A stretch of DNA of 64,000 nt, taken from contig CM066043.1 of the NCBI GenBank assembly GCA_033557465.1, positions 79,142,662-79,206,661 of the forward strand, read 5' to 3'. Of the stretch, positions 50,680 through 61,859 are shown piece by piece. Source of the stretch: Ichthyophis bannanicus (taxonomy: Eukaryota > Chordata > Amphibia > Gymnophiona > Ichthyophiidae). The stretch's first letter is position 1; every line of letters begins with the position of its first letter. The position numbers were made by a program, and so were the translations under genes. Under the pieces are notes generated by a model. The model searched no databases, had not been told where the DNA came from, and saw only the letters and a program-made list of their open reading frames with translations.

Positions 50680-51347
50680 ATCTAAAAAATAAGAGGGGAG
50701 AGTTAGACTATATAGCACTAAATGAGAGGTTAGATATGATTGGAATATCAGAGACATGGTGGAAGGAGGACAACCAGTGGGACACTGATACCTGGGTACG
50801 AACTATATCGTAATGATAGAGCTGATCAAATTGGTGGAGGGGTTGCGCTCTATGTTAGAGAGGGCATTGAGTCAGAAAGGATTAAAGTTTTGCAGGAAAC
50901 AAAATTTGATGTAGAATCTCTATGGATTGAAATTCCATGTAAAAAGGGGAAGGCGATGGCAGCGGGGGTGTACTATCGACCGCCTGGCCAGAATGAACAA
51001 ATGGATGATGAAATGCTCAAAGAAATCAAGGAAGCTAACAAAAGTTACAGCTCGGTAATAATAATGGGTGATTTCAATTACCCCTGTATCGACTGGGTCA
51101 GTGTCACAGCAGGACATGCTAGGGAGATAAAGTTCCTAGATGACATAAATGACTGCTTCTTGGAGCAGCTGGTTCATGAACCAACCAGAGGGGAAGCCAT
51201 ATTAGACCTAATCCTTAATGGAACACCAGATCTAGTGCAAGAGATAAGGGTGTTGGGGCCACTTGGCAATAGTGATCATAGCATGATCGCCTTTGATTTA
51301 ATTAGTGGAGGAGGGGACAGTAAGGAAATCCACAGTACTACCTTTTA
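50680..51347 (+). pseudogene. CR1 ORF2 endonuclease domain
   Basis: The APE-type endonuclease reads YELYRNDRADQIGGGVALYV, SLWIEIPCKKGKAMAAGVYY, VIIMGDFNYPCIDW (the conserved GDFN) and GNSDHSMIAFDL (the catalytic SDH). The frame then shifts at about 51345. Confidence 0.88.
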
Positions 51348-53350
51348 ACTTTCAAAAGGGAGACTATGATAAAATGAGGAAAATAGTTAAGAAAAAACTA
51401 AAAGGAGCAGTTGCAAAGGTTAAAGACTTACATCAAGCTTGGGTGGTGTTGAAAAATACTATCTTGGAAGCCCAGACCAGCTGTATTCCACGCTTTAAGA
51501 AAAGTGGAAGGAAGTCCAAAAAACTGCCAGCATGGTTTAAAGGAGAGGTCAGAGAGGCTGTTGCCAAAAATGCATCTTTCAGGAAATGGAAAAAAGAGCC
51601 AAATGATGAAACCTGGAAACAGCACAAGCACTGGCAGGTCAAATGCAAGGCATTGATAAAGAAGGCAAAGGGAGAATTTGAGAAGAAGCTTGCTGCGGAA
51701 GCAAAAACACGAAATAAAGATTTTTTTCAAGTACATTCGTAGCAAAAAACCTGTGAGAGAGTCGGTTGGACCATTAGATGATAGAGGGGTTAAAGGGGCA
51801 CTAAGAGGCGACAAGGAGATAGCGGAGAGACTGAATGCTTCGGTCTTTACTGAGGAAGATGTAGGGATTTTACCCATGACTGAAGTGGTATTGAAAGGTG
51901 TGGAAGAATTGAAGGAAATATCGATATATCGGGAAGATGTATTACAACTGTTAGATAAACTGAAGATAGCAAATCACCTGGGCCGGATGGTATACATCCA
52001 AGGGTGTTGAAAGAACTGAAATATGAGATTGCAGACCTGCTATTAGTAATCTGTGAACTATCATTAAAATCATCTCTAATACCTGAAGATTGGAGGATTG
52101 CCAATGTAACACCAATTTTTAAAACGGGTTCCAGGGGTGATCCGGGAAACTACAGACCGGTGAGCCTCACGTCAGTACTGGGAAAAATGGTAGAAACCAT
52201 CATAAAGAATAAAATTACTCAACATGTAAATAGTCATGGCCTAATGGGGGACAGCCAACATGGCTTTAGACAAGGAAGATCTTGTCTTACTAATCTGTTA
52301 TGTTTTTTTGAAAGTGTGAATAAACAGGTGGACAAAGGTGAGTTGGTTGATATAGTGTATCTGGACTTTCAGAGAGCCTTTGACAAGGTCTCTCATCAGA
52401 GACTTTTGGCAAAACTAAAGAGTCATGGGATAGGAGGCAGTGTACTACTGTGGATCAAGAACTGGTTAAGAGATAAAGCAGAGGGTTGGGCTAAATGGCC
52501 AATTTTCCCAATGGAGAAAGGTGAAGAGTGGTGTACCCCAGGAATCTGTGCTGGGTCCGCTGCTTTTTGACATATTCATAAATGACCTGCAAAGTGGAAT
52601 AACGAGTGAGGTTATCAAATTTATAGATGACACAGAACTATTTAAAGTTGTTAAAACCCAAGAGAATTGTGGAAAATTGCAAGAGGATCTTGATAAATTG
52701 GAAGACTGGGCATCAAAATGGCAGATGAAATTTAATGTGGACAAGTGCAAAGTTATGCACCTAGGGAAGAACAACCCAAACTATGGTTACACGATGCAAG
52801 GTTCCACATTAGGAACCACCACCCAGGAAAAAGATTTAGGTGTCATTGTGGATAACATGTTAAAACCCTCGGCCCAGTGTGCAGCGGCAGCCAAGAAAGC
52901 AAATAGAATGCTAGGTATCATAAGGAAAGGAATGGAAAATAAAACAAAAGATATTATAATGCCTCTATACCGTTCCATGGTGAGACCGCACCTTGAATAT
53001 TGTGTGCAATTCTGGTCGCCGTATCTTAAAATGGATATAGCGTTATTAGAAAAGGTTCAGAGAAGAGCCACCAAAATGGTAAAGGGGATGGAAGGATACT
53101 CCTATGAAGAAAGGCTAAAAAGGTTAGGGCTCTTTAACCTGGAAAAGAGACGGCTGAGGGGAGATATGATAGAAGTCTATAAATTAATGAACGGAGTGGA
53201 ACGGGTAAACGTAGATCGATTGTTTACGTTATCAGAATATAGAAAGACTAGGGGACATGCAATGAAGCTACAGGGTAAACTATTTAAGACTAATAAAAGA
53301 AAATATTTTTTCACTCAACGTGTAATCAAACTCTGGAATTTGTTACCTTA
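51340..53350 (+). pseudogene. CR1 ORF2 reverse transcriptase domain
   Basis: RT motifs are spread over four frames. They are RKSKKLPAWFKGEVREAV near 51510, NYRPVSLTSVLGKMVE near 52150, HGFRQGRSCLTNLL near 52260, YLDFQRAFDKVSHQRLL near 52360, [16 protein letters not shown] near 52530, and FIDD at 52620-52631 where FADD is expected. Shifts occur near 51727 (T-run), 51975, 52470 and 52520. A stop at 53349 ends the frame inside KLWNLLP. Confidence 0.9.
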
Positions 53351-55990
53351 GGATGTAGTAAAGGCTGTTAGTGTAGCTGGGTTTAAAAAAGGTTTGGACA
53401 AGTTCCTGGAGGAAAGGTCCATAAACCATTATTAAGAAGGGACCCAGGATATCAATGCTTGAATCAGTACAAGCATTGCGGAACCTGTGTCTTTTGGGGA
53501 AATTGCTAGGTACGTACGACCTAGATTGGCCACTGTTGGAAACAGGATACTGGGCTTGATGGACCTTGGTCTGACCCAGTATGGCATATCTTATGTTCTT
53601 ATGTCCCAGAGTAGTCCTGCTAACTCTGAGGAGCAGGGTTTGGTAGAGAAGAGGCCTGGTGGGTTATCCCAGGAAGTACGATGTTGGTGGCCGATGTAGG
53701 TGGAGGAGGTAACCCTCCTTGACAACTTGGAACACCCAGGTATCGGTGGTTATGGCTGTCCACCTGTGGGCAAACAGGGCTAGATGCCTCCCTTTGGGCA
53801 GAAGAGGACCTCCTGGGTGGGAGTGGAGGTCACACCCAGGCAGTCAAAAGTTTCCCCCAGGCTTGGCCTGAACCAGTGCCTGTGGCTTCAGGGCTTTTTG
53901 TTTTCTGGGACCATTTCCCTGGCCTTTTGTTGTTGGTCCTGCTTGAGGGGTCAAGAAGGCCTGGAAGTGCAGTGTGTTACCAAACCCCCCTTCCTTGGGA
54001 AGTAGGGCTTTTTCTTAAGGGTTTTTCTTATGGGGTTGCACCAAGGTCGTCTTCGAGAGCCTGGTTCTCGTGACATACTCTGTTCTCTAGCTCTGCTGCT
54101 TTATCCTCCATGGGCTTGATTAGTTTGTCCTGTACCTATTGCTCCAGGTTGGATGACTGCAGCCATGCTTGGCCAATGACTCAAAGCTATCATCGGCTGC
54201 TCAGGACAGAAACCTTTTGAGCATTCTTTTACTGCCGAGGTTAGAATCTTGAACCTCTGCAGGGGTTTGCCCTCGAGGCCTGCCGAGAATCCCCCAAGCT
54301 TTTTCGACAGTTCCTTCAGGTACATTCCGATGTAGAGCTGATAGGACTGGATTCAGCATGTTAGCATCGAGCTCTGGAAAGCTTTCCGGCTGAAAGTGTC
54401 GAGAGTTCGGGACTCCCTGCCGAATGGGTTTTTTGGCTCGAGCCTACACATGGCCACAACTGTGGAGTTGTGGGGAAGCTGGTTCTTTTGGAACCCTGGG
54501 TTTCAGCATACTCATACATGGCATCAAAGTGCCTGCTAACAATTGGTACAGACACTGGTGTTTCCCACATATGTAAGAGGAGGTGGTCGAGGATCGGGGG
54601 CACTGGGAATGTAAGGGTTTCCTTCGGGGGTGCCTCGTATTGGAGGATCTCCAATTCCTCAATTCAGGGGTCCCCCTATGCTTCGGTCTCAATAGTGAAA
54701 GCCTTGACCATATCCCTCACAAAATCAAGGAACACTATGTCCTCGGGAGAGGAATGGTGTTGGGGAGACAGGTCTGAGGGCACATCATGGTGGTGCTTTT
54801 TGTCCGGGGACTCTTTGTCCTCTGTTTCCCATTTGGACTCTTAAGTCGGAGTACAGCTCAGATGCTGCATGATCATCTTCGGTTGAGGACCGCTCTTTGC
54901 AATGCATGAACTTTGGAGGATCGTCAGTCCAAGCCATGGGCACTAGCTGGGGAGGACTGGTTTCCCGAGGAATGGGATCGGGATCTCAATCTCAATCCGG
55001 GCAGGGGTTCTCTTGAGGCCAATGACTCTTGAGGACCGGTTCAACATCCAGGGAAGACTTGGATGTCGAGGGTCCTGTCATCAGGGCAGATGATCCGCCG
55101 AGCTGGACATAAAATGTATGCTGCATGGCCACTAAGGCAGATATACTGCTCTCTAGGGCTGCCATTCTGCTCTCCATCCAACCCAACTCAACAAAGAAAG
55201 TCATTGAATATCCCCACCAGTAGCTACCACTGGAAATTAAGAATCCCACAACCACTATTTTTTTATCGGGGGCTATCGGTTGGAGAGGAAGGAATGTACC
55301 ATTCCCCTCATTACCGAAAGAACCCTTTTAATCAAAAAGGGCCACAGCGTGCCCAATCAACTTGTATATTTTTGCAATCAGTACTCAACTTGAACAGACA
55401 AAACCAATGTCTTCGTCAGGCGAATAATGTCATCCACAGCTTGCCACCATCCACAGCTTGCCACGACATGACATGCATGTTTCGGGCCCCACCGGGTCCT
55501 GTCTCAAGTGGAATCTCGCCCAAACAATCGCCCACCAATTGGAGACCTCAGCACAGAGGTAGACTTCTAGAAGAACTCTTCCTGCTGCTGATGGCGACTC
55601 TTTAAGGCCTCTGGGGTCATGGCAGTCTGAGTCATCGTGCTCTGGACCAAGACAGCGAAAGCAGCAGTCTTGTGGGTCAGTGAGTGATATTTTGCCACAC
55701 CGGTCACACACTTTGAAGCTACTGGAGGCCAGAAAAAGAGGGTCAGAGGCCTTTGTCTGAAAAAGGGCATGAATGCCAGTCGAGAGAACCTCGGTGAAAA
55801 ACTAAAAACTAAATAAACGAACAAACTCGAGGAATGATGCCAAGGCAAGCTGGCTTGGGGGTGGGAAGGAACGGTACGCAAACCAGACAAAAACTTGATA
55901 ATAAAATCTGACTTTTTCCAGGGGAAATTGCACAGCGTCCAAAGGCCTCTGTGGAAAAAAGGAGACTGAGGCAAGATCGCACCGTTGGGT

Positions 55991-56964
55991 GAGAAGTGGA
56001 TCTTTTTCCTTGCTTTATTGCATTTCTTTTATTTTTGTGTGTATGGAGTTAGTCTAGCATTTTGGTCATATGTAGATCTCTGGGCTGATTAAATACTCCT
56101 TCCCCCTTGATATGGGCTATGGATTTGTTTATTTCCTTATGACTTTGTATAGGATAATTTCTGTGTTTTCTTCTTTCTACTTTGTAAAATGTTTATGAAA
56201 TCTCAATTTTAAAAAAAAAGCCTTTCAGTATGGAACTCACTATTGCCACATGGAAAAAAATGTAAAGGTTAGCAAAGATTTCTCTCTACATTGTGCCATA
56301 TTCCATACATTCCACTGTTTGTGCAAGGTTTTGTCTGGAACATGCAGACAAAGGTTTGAAACTATAACTTTAAATGTTACATATCTTTTAAGTTTGGTTA
56401 ATACCCATTTAAAGAGTTTAATGACATCACACTACTTCCACAAGCAGAATCCTAAAGTTTTATCTCTCTGTTGGTAAGTTTGTAGTTTGGAGGGGGCTTC
56501 TGATTATATGTGGTGAGACTGCTGCCGCCCCTGCCCCCCCCCCCCATTATATTAAACCCTATTCGCAAGAAATGCAGAATACAATTGCTAAAGTTATACA
56601 TATGACCACAGCATTAGAGGTTTCAGTCATTTGAGGTTTAGATGCAGGAACTGGTTCTGAGGAAAATAATGGACTTGAGCCAATGTTTACTTTTGATAGT
56701 GAGATTTATCTTGGCAAACTAGAGAGAATAGAGAAGGTATGGGATATTGGAAGTATGGAAAAGTTGATATGGGCCTGAAAAGGGGCATTTGGCTTCCCTT
56801 TGCTTTTGTGAAGGTTGAGGGGGACATGATGCTGTGTGGATGGATGATCAGGACATTTTTTGGTTTTATCCTTTCATGAAGATTTAAAGAAAGGGCAACT
56901 CTGTCTTCCTGGAGAAAAAATAAAGCACCTCTCCCACTCTATTTCAATTTCTTTTAAGGCTATT
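55991..56964. other. Intergenic, no recognised element
   Basis: Between the DIRS copy C right end and the MAN2C1 3' end. A C-run lies at 56535-56546. No gene recognised. Confidence 0.45.
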
Positions 56965-56983
56965 GTGTTCTTGTTCATTTTGT

Positions 56984-56989
56984 TTTATT
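56984..56989 (-). promoter_or_regulatory. MAN2C1: Candidate MAN2C1 poly(A) signal
   Basis: TTTATT on + is AATAAA on -, about 190 bases after the MAN2C1 stop codon. Other AATAAA-like words lie further away, so the choice is provisional. Confidence 0.5.
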
Positions 56990-57179
56990 CCTGTTTCATG
57001 AATACACCAGTCTTTGAAATCAGTCTGTGCCACTGAAAGTTGATAAATAAGAGTTATGACATAGCTGCAGCACATTTATGAATTGAACGTTTTGTTGCTG
57101 GAGATCAATTTCAATGACCATTTTTGACTATAAAAAAAAGGTCACATGTGCTATGTACCACTCTGTATTTCATCCGATC

Positions 57180-57297
57180 TCAGACCTGCAGGACAAGCAT
57201 GAGGGACAGCACGTGGAATGGCGTAAAGGAGAGCCTCACTCCGGCCTCTGTCACGCACAAGCTTTGGCTAGGATCAGGCTGTTCCAGGAGGTTACAG
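57180..57297 (-). CDS. MAN2C1: MAN2C1 terminal coding exon
   Basis: The acceptor CCTCCATTACAG is upstream on -. It completes a Leu codon and ends LMLVLQV, TGA at 57182-57180. Confidence 0.92.
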
Positions 57298-57526
57298 CTG
57301 TAATGGAGGAAAGCAAGAAAGAGGGTGGTTGTATATCTCCATTAAAAAAAAAGTCCTGTGAACACAAAGGAGCGAAAACTAATTGGACCCTACTCCTGAC
57401 AAATAAAAAGCACTATACTCACAGGATGGCTTCTTTCAGCGGAAACCTGGCCCAGAGCCACGTATCTACGGTGCTGCCATGGGACTCATACAGCCGAAGG
57501 ACCAGTGCATCAGCCCGGTCTTCTGC
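57180..57526 (-). CDS. MAN2C1: MAN2C1 alpha-mannosidase, last two exons (partial)
   Basis: MAN2C1 is a glycoside hydrolase family 38 alpha-mannosidase that trims free oligomannosides in the cytosol. Two - strand exons (57526-57423, 57297-57180) join in phase across a 125-bp GT-AG intron. They give AEDRADALVLRLYESHGSTV, DTWLWARFPLKEAIL, then CNLLEQPDPSQSLCVTEAGV, RLSFTPFHVLSLMLVLQV and a stop. This matches the C-terminal beta-sandwich of MAN2C1 (LVLRLYE...GSxV...EAIL, LLE.PD, LxF.PFxVLSL). Earlier exons, including the catalytic domain, lie beyond the window or are not recognised. The gene converges on NEIL1. A + strand open frame over the same bases is a shadow. Confidence 0.92.
57423..57526 (-). 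CDS. MAN2C1: MAN2C1 penultimate coding exon
   Basis: The acceptor CTCATTTTTAG precedes AEDRADALVLRLYESHGS; the donor is CT|GTGAGT. The LVLRLYE block is characteristic of the family's C-terminal domain. Confidence 0.92.
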
Positions 57527-57599
57527 CTAAAAATGAGAGAGGGAAAGTGATACTTCTAAATCTAAGGTAACTGATGTGCAATCTCTGTCTCTCTCCCCT

Positions 57600-57775
57600 T
57601 TTGTTTTCAATGGCGTACTTTCCTATTTCTTGTCCACATGCCGATTAGAATACTTTAAATATTCAAGTGACCTTGTATTGTCTTCTGTTCCGCTACAATT
57701 TATGTAAACTGCTTTGATGTAATTTACTTTGAGTGGCTGTATATCAAATAATGCTATAAATAAACAACTTGAAGA
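57600..57775 (+). mobile_element. L2/SINE-type 3' tail fragment
   Basis: GTAAACTGCTTTGATGTAAT ... GGCTGTATATCAAATAATGC, TATAAATAAAC: a diverged relative of the L2-like tail seen at 58919 and 61540. It lies in the MAN2C1 intron. Confidence 0.5.
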
Positions 57776-58272
57776 GAGTGATGTGATGAGGGTAGTCTGT
57801 CACAGAAAAATATACTGGAGGATGTGACTGCTTACAAGGAAAAAAAACAAAACAACCTAATATTTTGCCCAAAAGGAGGGGGAAGCTTAAAGGGCAAGTG
57901 GATGGAAACCAAGCAGTGCTTCGGTTCCAAAACAGCAGTAAAATTACTTTTGCACTTCTAAGGTGGCATAGGGGAAGAGAGAACCTGCTTTGAGTGAAAG
58001 TTACAACCTCAACCACCTTACTGAGAAGACAGGATGGGCCACGTTGATCTTCATGTGCTGTTATTGTCTTAGCCAGGACAGTTGCTGTAGTATATATGAC
58101 CCCCCCCCCCCCCGGATGGGTGTTTGTGTGTTGAATGACATAGGATAAATGTAAATGATCACTTTATTCTGCTAAAGAAATCAGATGAGGGATAACATCT
58201 GTGTGTGTGAGATTAAGAGAGCAGCATGCTGTAATGGTCACTGGGCTGGCAGAGCTGGAGCGTAAGGCATAG
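57776..58272. other. MAN2C1 intron, no recognised element
   Basis: Contains a C-run at 58101-58113. No exon recognised on either strand. Confidence 0.45.
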
Positions 58273-58600
58273 TTACCTGTAATGGGTGGTGTTAGGGGAC
58301 AGCAGGAATCAGTCCTCACATACTGGTGATGTTGACACAGCCCATGCGGAAGCATCTCCCCAGTTTTCCAAGAAAGCCTTTGGTAGATTCCTACCCAAGG
58401 ATGCCATCTTGCCTCAGTCAAATAACATAGCTAAGATGGCCAAGAAAAAAAAAAGGAAAATACCATAAGGAAGCAACTTCAAGGGGAGGAGAGAGGATTG
58501 TGAGGACTGAGTCCTGCTGTCCCTGGAGAACACCTGTTACAAGTAACTAACTACACTTTCTCTGGGAACAAGCAGGAAGTCAGTCCTCACATATGGGACT
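58273..58600. repeat. DIRS copy D terminal repeat and internal complement
   Basis: GTTAGGGGACAGCAGGAATC at 58301 pairs with the reverse complement of GAGTCCTGCTGTCCCTGGAG (58509). A direct-repeat copy, TCTGGGAACAAGCAGGAAGT, follows at 58561. The layout is the same as in copy A. Confidence 0.75.
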
Positions 58601-58619
58601 CCCCAACTACAGGTTACTG

Positions 58620-60000
58620 AGAACCTGTAAAATCGCCACAGTGACCTGTAAAGGGTGAGCTGTAATCAGCAGCAGTCGAATCCTTACTGAGAGATTCTCG
58701 CAAGAACCAGGTGTCTGGCAGAGAACCAGCACTCTAGCAGCCTGAACACAGGAAGGGGTTGGAGGGCAGGAGTTGCCTACACCCCAAAGAGATCATGGAG
58801 TGCAGCCTGGCTGAAGGTGCTGTCCCGTCAGGACTCCCTCTCCAGGCAGTAGTGAGCTGCAAAAGTATGGATCGAAGATCAGGTGGTAGCCTGGCAGATT
58901 TGCCTTGGAAGTAGCCATTTTTAATTTATTTTTATTTATTTATTAACAATTCTTATATACCGCACTATTAGACATCAGCGCGGTTTACATTGAACAGAAA
59001 ACATCCGACAATTTACATATGTCTGGTCATTACATTTAACAGGAAGTATAACTTGGCGAAATAGGGGAAACTAAATACAATGGTGGGTTATCTGATAAGG
59101 GATAAGCCATGGCCCTGATGCGGTGCGCAGATACCTTCTGGTCTAGTAAGATCCCCGCTTACTCATAGGCAAGGGTAATGCAGTCCCCCACTCAAGCGGA
59201 CAGCGTTTGCTTAGTCACTGGGAGCCCCAGACTGCTGGGGTCAAGGATACGAAAAGCTGTGGTACTTTGCGGTGGCCCTGAGTCCATTGCAGGAAGAAGG
59301 TCAGGGCTCTCTTACAATCCCAGAGTATGGAGAATGATCTCTGCCCTACCAGCATGAGGCCTTGAAGAGAAGGTGGAATGGGGACACTACCTTCTGCAGA
59401 AACTTGGAGTGTTTGCGGAGGAGCACCACCCTGTTCTTGTAGAACCTTGTGTAGGGCAGCTCTGCCATCAGAGCCTGGAGCTCGCTGACTCTGCGAGCTG
59501 CTGTGCATGGCCTTCCAAGAGAGGTACCGCAGGTAGCCAGAGGCTCAAATGGAGGCTTAGTGAGCTGCGAGAGCACTAATTGAGATCCCTCTCCACCACT
59601 GGAGGGCAGACAGGGGGTTTGGATAACATGAGGCCCTGCAGGAATTGAGACACAAGGGGCTGAGCCAAGAGGCGATGGTGCTCTAATGTACTCTGACTGA
59701 AGTGGACTTTAATCCCACCTGCAACAGGTGGATCAGGTACTGGAGTACCCCTTGTACTGAGCAGGAGAACGGATTTGCCCCATCTTTCGGTGCACCACAC
59801 CGAGAATCAGCGCCACTTGAAGGCATACATCCTTCTTGTGGAGGCCTTACGAGAGGCTGGAAAAATCTCTTCCATGTCCCATGGGAGGTTGAAGGGGGCT
59901 AATGCTACCCTTTCAGCGGCCAAGATGTGAGTGAAAGGGACCCCAGGTTGGGTGGTAGGAGAGAGCCCTGCTCCTGTGAAAGTAGTCCTTAAGGCTCTGC
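58620..60000 (-). pseudogene. DIRS copy D tyrosine recombinase
   Basis: On - it reads STLEHHRLLAQPLVSQFLQG near 59660, LTKPPFEPLATCG near 59550, ARRVSELQALMAELPYTRF near 59470, ALTFFLQWTQGH near 59290, then SAHRIRAMA with the HxxR box at 59114-59125. A candidate catalytic Tyr lies in TFAAHYCLE near 58850. An inserted L2 tail separates HxxR from the Tyr segment, and several stops occur. Confidence 0.82.
58919..59104 (-). mobile_element. L2-type 3' tail inserted in recombinase
   Basis: A 186-bp antisense tail (TTTATTTATTTATTAACAAT ... CGCACTATTAGACATCAGCG) flanked by AGCCAT at 58913-58918 and 59105-59110. It interrupts the copy D recombinase directly after RAMA. Confidence 0.8.
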
Positions 60001-60061
60001 TCAAGGGAATTGGCAACACCGCCAATAGGGAGAGGAGCAGTGGGCACCAGAGCTGCCTGGG

Positions 60062-61800
60062 TCATCGAGGAGCTATCCGCATTAGCGATGCTATGTCGCA
60101 CTGGAGCTTGAATAATGTCTTGTCTACCAGTGGTGTCAATGGGGAGAAGTACATATGAAGCCTTCTGTCCATGGGATGAGGAATGCATCCGCTACCACCC
60201 GGAATGGGTGCAGCTGGCAGGAGCAGACTTGGGGTAACTCTGTGTTGTCTGGACTGGCGAACAGGTCCATTGAGGGGATGCCACAGATGAAACAACTGTG
60301 AGGCTACTACTAGATCCAGGCACCACTCGTGCGCCTGGAGGACTCTGCTCAGTTTGTCCTCCAGGGCATTGTCCTGGCCTGGGAGGTAAACTGCCTTTAG
60401 AAGCATCCCTCTGCCTGCCGCATAGGAGCAGAGGGCTACCGCCTCCTGGCAGAGGGGGTTAGGACACTGTTGGCCCTTGTTTGTTCTCGTAGAACATTGC
60501 GATCCGATTGTCAGTCTGGATCAGCACCGGGTGGTGCTGCAGCTGGTGGCAGAAGGCACAGAAAGCTAGGAATATTGCCTGGAGCTCTAGCAGTTTGATT
60601 TGCATCCAGGATTGCGTCTGGAGGCCCTCGCAATATACTCCCCAGTTCATTAGGGAGGCATCCGTGGTGAGACCCTTCTGGGTGAGGGTGCCTGGAAAGG
60701 CATCCTGGCCTGAAGGTGACATGGAATCTGCCACCATCCAAGGGAGTCTGCCAGCTGCCAGGTCACTTTCACTCTGTCCCTGAGCCTGCCTATGGCTTGT
60801 GTCCAGTGAGAGCGGAGGCACCACAGGACTACCCCCTCTTGTGCTGGTGAGCATATAGTGTCACATGAACCGTGGAGGCCATGTATTCCAATAGGGTGAG
60901 TAGAAGCTTGTCAGATAGTGTCCATTGTCTATGTACCTCTGGGGCTAACTCCCTGAGGCATTCTTATCTCTCTTGAGGGACAAAAGCTTTTGCCCTGAGG
61001 GTATCCAGTTGCGTCCCTATGAACTCTAGGTGCTGGGTCGGAGTGAGGTGGGACTTGGGGTAATTTATGACAAACTCCAGGTGCTGCAGAGTGGTTATGG
61101 TGCACTTGGAGGAGCATTGTGCCTCTGCAGCTGTGTCCCCCTTTATGAACCAGTCATCCAGATAAGGGAAGACAAAGATCCCTTGGAGCCAGAAGTGGGC
61201 TATGACCACCATGAGGCACTTTGTGAAGACCCTTGATGACCAGGCCAAACCAAAGGGCAGCACTGTGTACTGGTAGTGCTGCCCCCTCCCCCACACCACA
61301 AACTGGAGTTTTTTTCTGTGGCTGGGGTGAATTTTGCCTATGTGCCATGTGGAGGAGTGGCCTAGTGGTTGGGGCAAGGTACTTCAGGCCGGAAGGTCGG
61401 GGGTTCAAATCCCACTAGAGGACAGCAACCTTGGTCCGGAAGGACTGGGGTTTCTAGTCCCACAGGTGCTCCTTGTGGTCTTGGGCAAGCCATTTAACCC
61501 TCCATAGCCCATGTTCCCTGTAAAATAGTTATCTCCAAGTTATAGTACCCTGTTCAATGTAATTTCAGTTTGTTCAATGTAAACCGCACTGATGCAGAAT
61601 AGCGGAGTATATAAGAGAATGTAAATAAATAAGCGTGTAGGCATCCTTTAGGTCTATCTCCCTGCTGGAGGAATGGAAGCAGTGTCCCAAGGGAGAGTAT
61701 CTTGAACTTCTCCCTAAACAGAAACCTTTTGAGCGCGCTCAGGTCCAGGATGAGCCTCAGATCCCTGTTCTCTTGGGGATGAGGAAATACCTGGAGTAGA
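60062..61800 (-). pseudogene. DIRS copy D reverse transcriptase and RNase H
   Basis: On -, RT starts ENRDLRLILDLSALKRFLF near 61770. It is interrupted by a SINE, then reads HYQYTVLPFGLAWSSRVFTK near 61270 and FVFPYLDDWFIKG with an intact YLDD at 61153-61164. RNase H follows: LTTDASLMNWGVYC near 60660, IKLLELQAIFLAFCAF near 60590 and VLIQTDNRIAMFYENKQG near 60510. The connector YLPGQDNALEDKLSRVLQ near 60380 follows, as in DIRS. Confidence 0.88.
61351..61632 (+). mobile_element. tRNA-derived SINE with L2-like tail
   Basis: The 5' part is tRNA-like, with box A TGGCCTAGTGG (61358-61368) and box B GGTTCAAATCC (61402-61412). A central part follows (GGTCTTGGGCAAGCCATTTA). The 3' tail, TTCAATGTAAACCGCACTGA ... 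TATATAAGAGAATGTAAATA, matches the tails of the L2 elements at 46816 and 58919. It sits in the RT of DIRS copy D. Confidence 0.9.
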
Positions 61801-61859
61801 AGCCTGTGCCCCAAAGATGTTTTGGCACTGGCTCCACTGCCTTATCCTGGATTAGGCCT

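Larger units (their letters stand above)
48801..53601 (+). mobile_element. CR1 LINE, near full length (4.8 kb)
   Basis: It inserted into DIRS copy C. A TGTC at 48797-48800 recurs at 53602-53605, a possible 4-bp duplication. The element has a ~750-bp 5' UTR with internal repeats, ORF1 (zinc-binding segment, coiled coil, SGNH esterase), ORF2 endonuclease, RT, and a 3' tail ending TTATGTTCTTA. A handful of frameshifts and stops disable it. It is the reference copy for the other CR1 fragments here. Confidence 0.92.
48575..55990 (-). mobile_element. DIRS retrotransposon copy C, internally deleted, split by CR1
   Basis: The left part (48575-48800) joins a terminal-repeat segment (CCGGGAACAAGCGGGAAGTC...) directly to the RT start region (- strand of TCAAGGATGGGCCTGAGGCC). 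The recombinase, RNase H and most of the RT are therefore deleted. The right part (53602-55990) is gag. The - strand has a CX2CX4HX4C knuckle (CFRCLGPEHDDSDC at about 55622-55663) and segments collinear with gag of copy D. The CR1 at 48801-53601 separates the parts. The right boundary is approximate. Confidence 0.82.

Noticed and set aside
57114..57530. 138-codon + strand open frame
   Set aside because: It is the antisense shadow of the two MAN2C1 exons and crosses their intron; the - strand explains the sequence far better.
61351..61420. A functional tRNA gene
   Set aside because: Box A and box B are present, but there is no complete cloverleaf that I can fold, and it continues into a LINE-type tail; it is a SINE.
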